Positions 62,089 to 64,000 of a DNA stretch of 64,000 bases are shown one piece after another; position 1 is the first letter of the stretch, and each line of letters starts with the position of its first letter. Source of the stretch: Campylobacterales bacterium. Its GTDB lineage: Bacteria; Campylobacterota; Campylobacteria; Campylobacterales; Sulfurimonadaceae. The notes beneath the pieces are model-generated. The model saw nothing but the letters and a program-made list of their open reading frames with translations, searched no databases and was not told the origin of the DNA. The translations under genes were made by a program, and so were the position numbers. The stretch spans positions 1 to 64,000 of the forward strand of contig JAFGUB010000032.1 in the NCBI GenBank assembly GCA_016938735.1. The letters are read 5' to 3'.

Positions 62089-63969
62089 ATGAAAAGAGAA
62101 GATTATGACATTATTGTCGTCGGCGGCGGGCATGCGGGGATTGAAGCCGCGCTTGCCGGGGCGCGTATGGGGTTTAGAACCCTTTTGATTTCGATGCTGG
62201 TGGAGCAGACGGGGGCGGCGAGTTGTAATCCTGCTATCGGCGGTCTGGCCAAAGGACATCTGGTGCGTGAACTCGACGCGCTCGGCGGCGAGATGGGGCT
62301 GCTCACCGATGCGGCGGGGATACAGTTTCGTATCCTCAATGAGGCCAAAGGGCCTGCCGTACGCGGCTCACGGGCGCAGATCGATATGGATCGCTACCGT
62401 GTCTTGGCGCGTAATACGCTCTTACATGTAAGCAACTTGGAGATGCTCCAAGAGACGGTTGAGGCGCTGATCCTTGAAGGGGGCGCAGCGGTGGGCGTGC
62501 GTACGGCGCTGCTCAACGAGTACCGCGCCAAGCGCGTGATTTTGACTACCGGAACCTTTTTACGTGGGGTGGTACATGTAGGCGAAGTGACGCAGGAGGC
62601 GGGGCGTTTTGGGGAGTTTGCGGCCAAAAACCTCTCCCAAAGCCTCATCGATGCGGGTTTACATGTAGGACGGCTCAAAACCGGCACCTGCCCGCGCGTG
62701 GATAGCTCCAGCATCGACTTTTCGGTGATGGAGGTACAAGGCGGCGACGCGATTCCCAGCCCTTTTAGCTTCCGCACCGACCGCGAACGCTTTGCGCGTG
62801 AAAAACAGCAGATCCCCTGCTACATCACCTACACCAATGATGAAACCCACCGCATTATCGAGGGCAATTTTTATCGTGCGCCGCTCTTTACGGGGCAGAT
62901 CGAGGGGATCGGGCCGCGCTACTGCCCCAGTATCGAAGATAAGATTAACCGCTTCCGCGACAAAGAGCGCCACCACCTCTTTATCGAGCCGCAGACCTTT
63001 GAAAATACCGAGTGTTATATCAACGGCATGTCCACCTCGCTGCCGCCCGATGTGCAGCGTTCGATGATCCGCTCCGTGCGGGGAATGGAGAACGCCCGCA
63101 TCGTGCGCTACGGCTACGCTATCGAGTACGATTATGTCGATCCCACTGAGTTGCGCCATACCCTAGAAACCAAAAAGGTCGCCAACCTCTATCTGGCGGG
63201 GCAGATCAACGGCACTACGGGGTATGAAGAGGCGGCCGCGCAGGGGTTGATGGCCGGCATCAACGCGGCCCTTTCGCTGCAAGGCAAAGAACCGCTGATT
63301 TTGCGCCGCGATGAGGCCTATATCGGGGTGCTGATTGATGATCTGGTGACCAAAGGGACCAAAGAGCCCTACCGTATGTTCACTTCACGCGCCGAGTATC
63401 GTCTGCTGCTGCGTGAAGAGAGCGCCGATCTGCGTCTGAGCCATTATGGTTATGAGCTGGGACTCATCGATGCGGAGCAGATGGAGCGCGTCGAGGCCAA
63501 ACGCGCCGCGATTGCGCACGGTGTGGCACTCAGCCGAGAGAGCCTCTTTACCCCCGGCAAGGCCTTTTTGGACTTTTTAGAATCCATCGGCGAAGAGAAG
63601 ATCAATGATGTGCAAAGCGCCGAGCAGATCATGTCGCGCAAAAGCTTCACCATCGAGAAGCTGCCGCTGCTACTGCCCGATCTGGCGGTCTATGATGCTT
63701 ACATTCAAGATCAGATCCTCACCGAAGCCAAATATGCCCGCTATGTCGAGAAGCAGCACGAAGAGATTGAGAAGATGAAAAATCTCTTACATGTAAGCAT
63801 TCCCCAAGGCTTTGATTTTGCCTCCATTTCGGGACTCTCCAAAGAGATCGTGGAGAAGCTGCAGCGCTTCAATCCGCCTACCTTGCAAGCGGCGTCTCAA
63901 ATAAGCGGCATTACGCCCGCCGCCATCAGCATTTTGCACATCTACATTAAAATGGGAGCACGCGGATGA
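62089..63969 (+). CDS. mnmG: tRNA uridine 5-carboxymethylaminomethyl modification enzyme MnmG (GidA)
   Basis: A 626-residue FAD enzyme partnering MnmE. The dinucleotide motif [15 protein letters not shown] is at residues 6-20, followed by [15 protein letters not shown] and [13 protein letters not shown]; the C-terminal [13 protein letters not shown] region is typical. ATG 62089 gives the standard N-terminus; an in-frame ATG at 62080 lies within the -10 box. Three exact or near copies of TTACATGTAA are present (62422, 62659, 63787). MnmD, which acts later in the pathway, is also in this window. Confidence 0.96.
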   Translation: MKREDYDIIVVGGGHAGIEAALAGARMGFRTLLISMLVEQTGAASCNPAIGGLAKGHLVRELDALGGEMGLLTDAAGIQFRILNEAKGPAVRGSRAQIDMDRYRVLARNTLLHVSNLEMLQETVEALILEGGAAVGVRTALLNEYRAKRVILTTGTFLRGVVHVGEVTQEAGRFGEFAAKNLSQSLIDAGLHVGRLKTGTCPRVDSSSIDFSVMEVQGGDAIPSPFSFRTDRERFAREKQQIPCYITYTNDETHRIIEGNFYRAPLFTGQIEGIGPRYCPSIEDKINRFRDKERHHLFIEPQTFENTECYINGMSTSLPPDVQRSMIRSVRGMENARIVRYGYAIEYDYVDPTELRHTLETKKVANLYLAGQINGTTGYEEAAAQGLMAGINAALSLQGKEPLILRRDEAYIGVLIDDLVTKGTKEPYRMFTSRAEYRLLLREESADLRLSHYGYELGLIDAEQMERVEAKRAAIAHGVALSRESLFTPGKAFLDFLESIGEEKINDVQSAEQIMSRKSFTIEKLPLLLPDLAVYDAYIQDQILTEAKYARYVEKQHEEIEKMKNLLHVSIPQGFDFASISGLSKEIVEKLQRFNPPTLQAASQISGITPAAISILHIYIKMGARG

Positions 63970-64000
63970 GACTTTTTTACTATGCCCACACAGGACATCG
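63966..64000 (+). CDS. Start of a downstream gene (partial)
   Basis: ATG 63966 overlaps the mnmG stop (ATGA) and the frame runs open to the window edge, reading [11 protein letters not shown]. Too short to name. Confidence 0.5.
   Translation, partial: MRLFYYAHTGH

Noticed and set aside
62659-63159. Open frame opposite mnmG
   Set aside because: Antisense to highly conserved MnmG sequence with no domain content.

Overview
The window reads as chromosomal DNA from a member of the Campylobacterota (former Epsilonproteobacteria). Support comes from the gene neighbourhoods: purA followed by FliJ-like and MotE-like flagellar genes, DUF507 and carA; the ccoNOQP-DUF4006-FixH oxidase cluster; addB-addA; hisZ beside purA; a large NAD-glutamate dehydrogenase; a futalosine-type menaquinone gene; and a porCDAB cluster in gamma-delta-alpha-beta order. 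Base composition is roughly balanced over most of the window, with AT-rich patches at 84-1000 and 11.95-14.5 kb. Genes are densely packed, many overlap by 1-4 bases, and no tRNA, rRNA, CRISPR array or insertion sequence was seen. No gene-free stretch exceeds 300 bases.

Layout. 0-5 kb is the edge of a surface-glycan locus: methyltransferase, PglK-like flippase, EPS-associated MarR regulator, small secreted protein and asparagine synthase. 5-11 kb holds two tandem GAF proteins, a DUF465 protein, dcd, accBC and a zinc-binding-domain chemoreceptor. 11-14.5 kb holds a SurA-like chaperone and a lipoprotein/subtilase pair. 14.5-31.3 kb is mostly housekeeping: gltX, glutamate dehydrogenase, mqnA-like, moaD-moaE-moeA, a CheY-like regulator, an MFS carrier, rdgB, uppP, an aminotransferase, hisZ, purA, flagellar genes and carA. 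31.5-36.3 kb is the cbb3 oxidase operon with a tail of small membrane proteins. 36.3-42.3 kb has addBA and rplM-rpsI. 42.4-45.3 kb has a carbonic anhydrase gene broken by an in-frame stop, a peptide-binding protein and a HAD phosphatase. 45.4-48.5 kb is pyruvate:acceptor oxidoreductase. 48.6-53.5 kb is an autoinducer-2 locus. 53.5-58.1 kb has DUF3137, mnmD, a GGDEF-EAL protein, ribE and a Sel1-repeat protein. 58.1-62.0 kb has LapD, LapG and an exosortase-H pair. mnmG closes the window.

Two signals stand out. First, the perfect palindrome TTACATGTAA occurs 27 times by my count, both inside genes (usually coding Leu-His-Val) and between them, where about 0.06 copies are expected by chance at equal base frequencies. 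It behaves like a highly iterated palindrome, comparable in style to HIP1 of cyanobacteria. Second, luxS sits next to a convincing autoinducer-2 kinase (LsrK), an LsrG-like monooxygenase-fold protein and a class II aldolase, with no Lsr importer in view. This suggests a compact intracellular route that makes, phosphorylates and breaks down AI-2.

A third theme is cyclic-di-GMP and the cell surface: an intact-looking GGDEF domain joined to an EAL domain with an altered metal motif, and a LapD/LapG adhesin-release switch encoded directly downstream of an exosortase H module.
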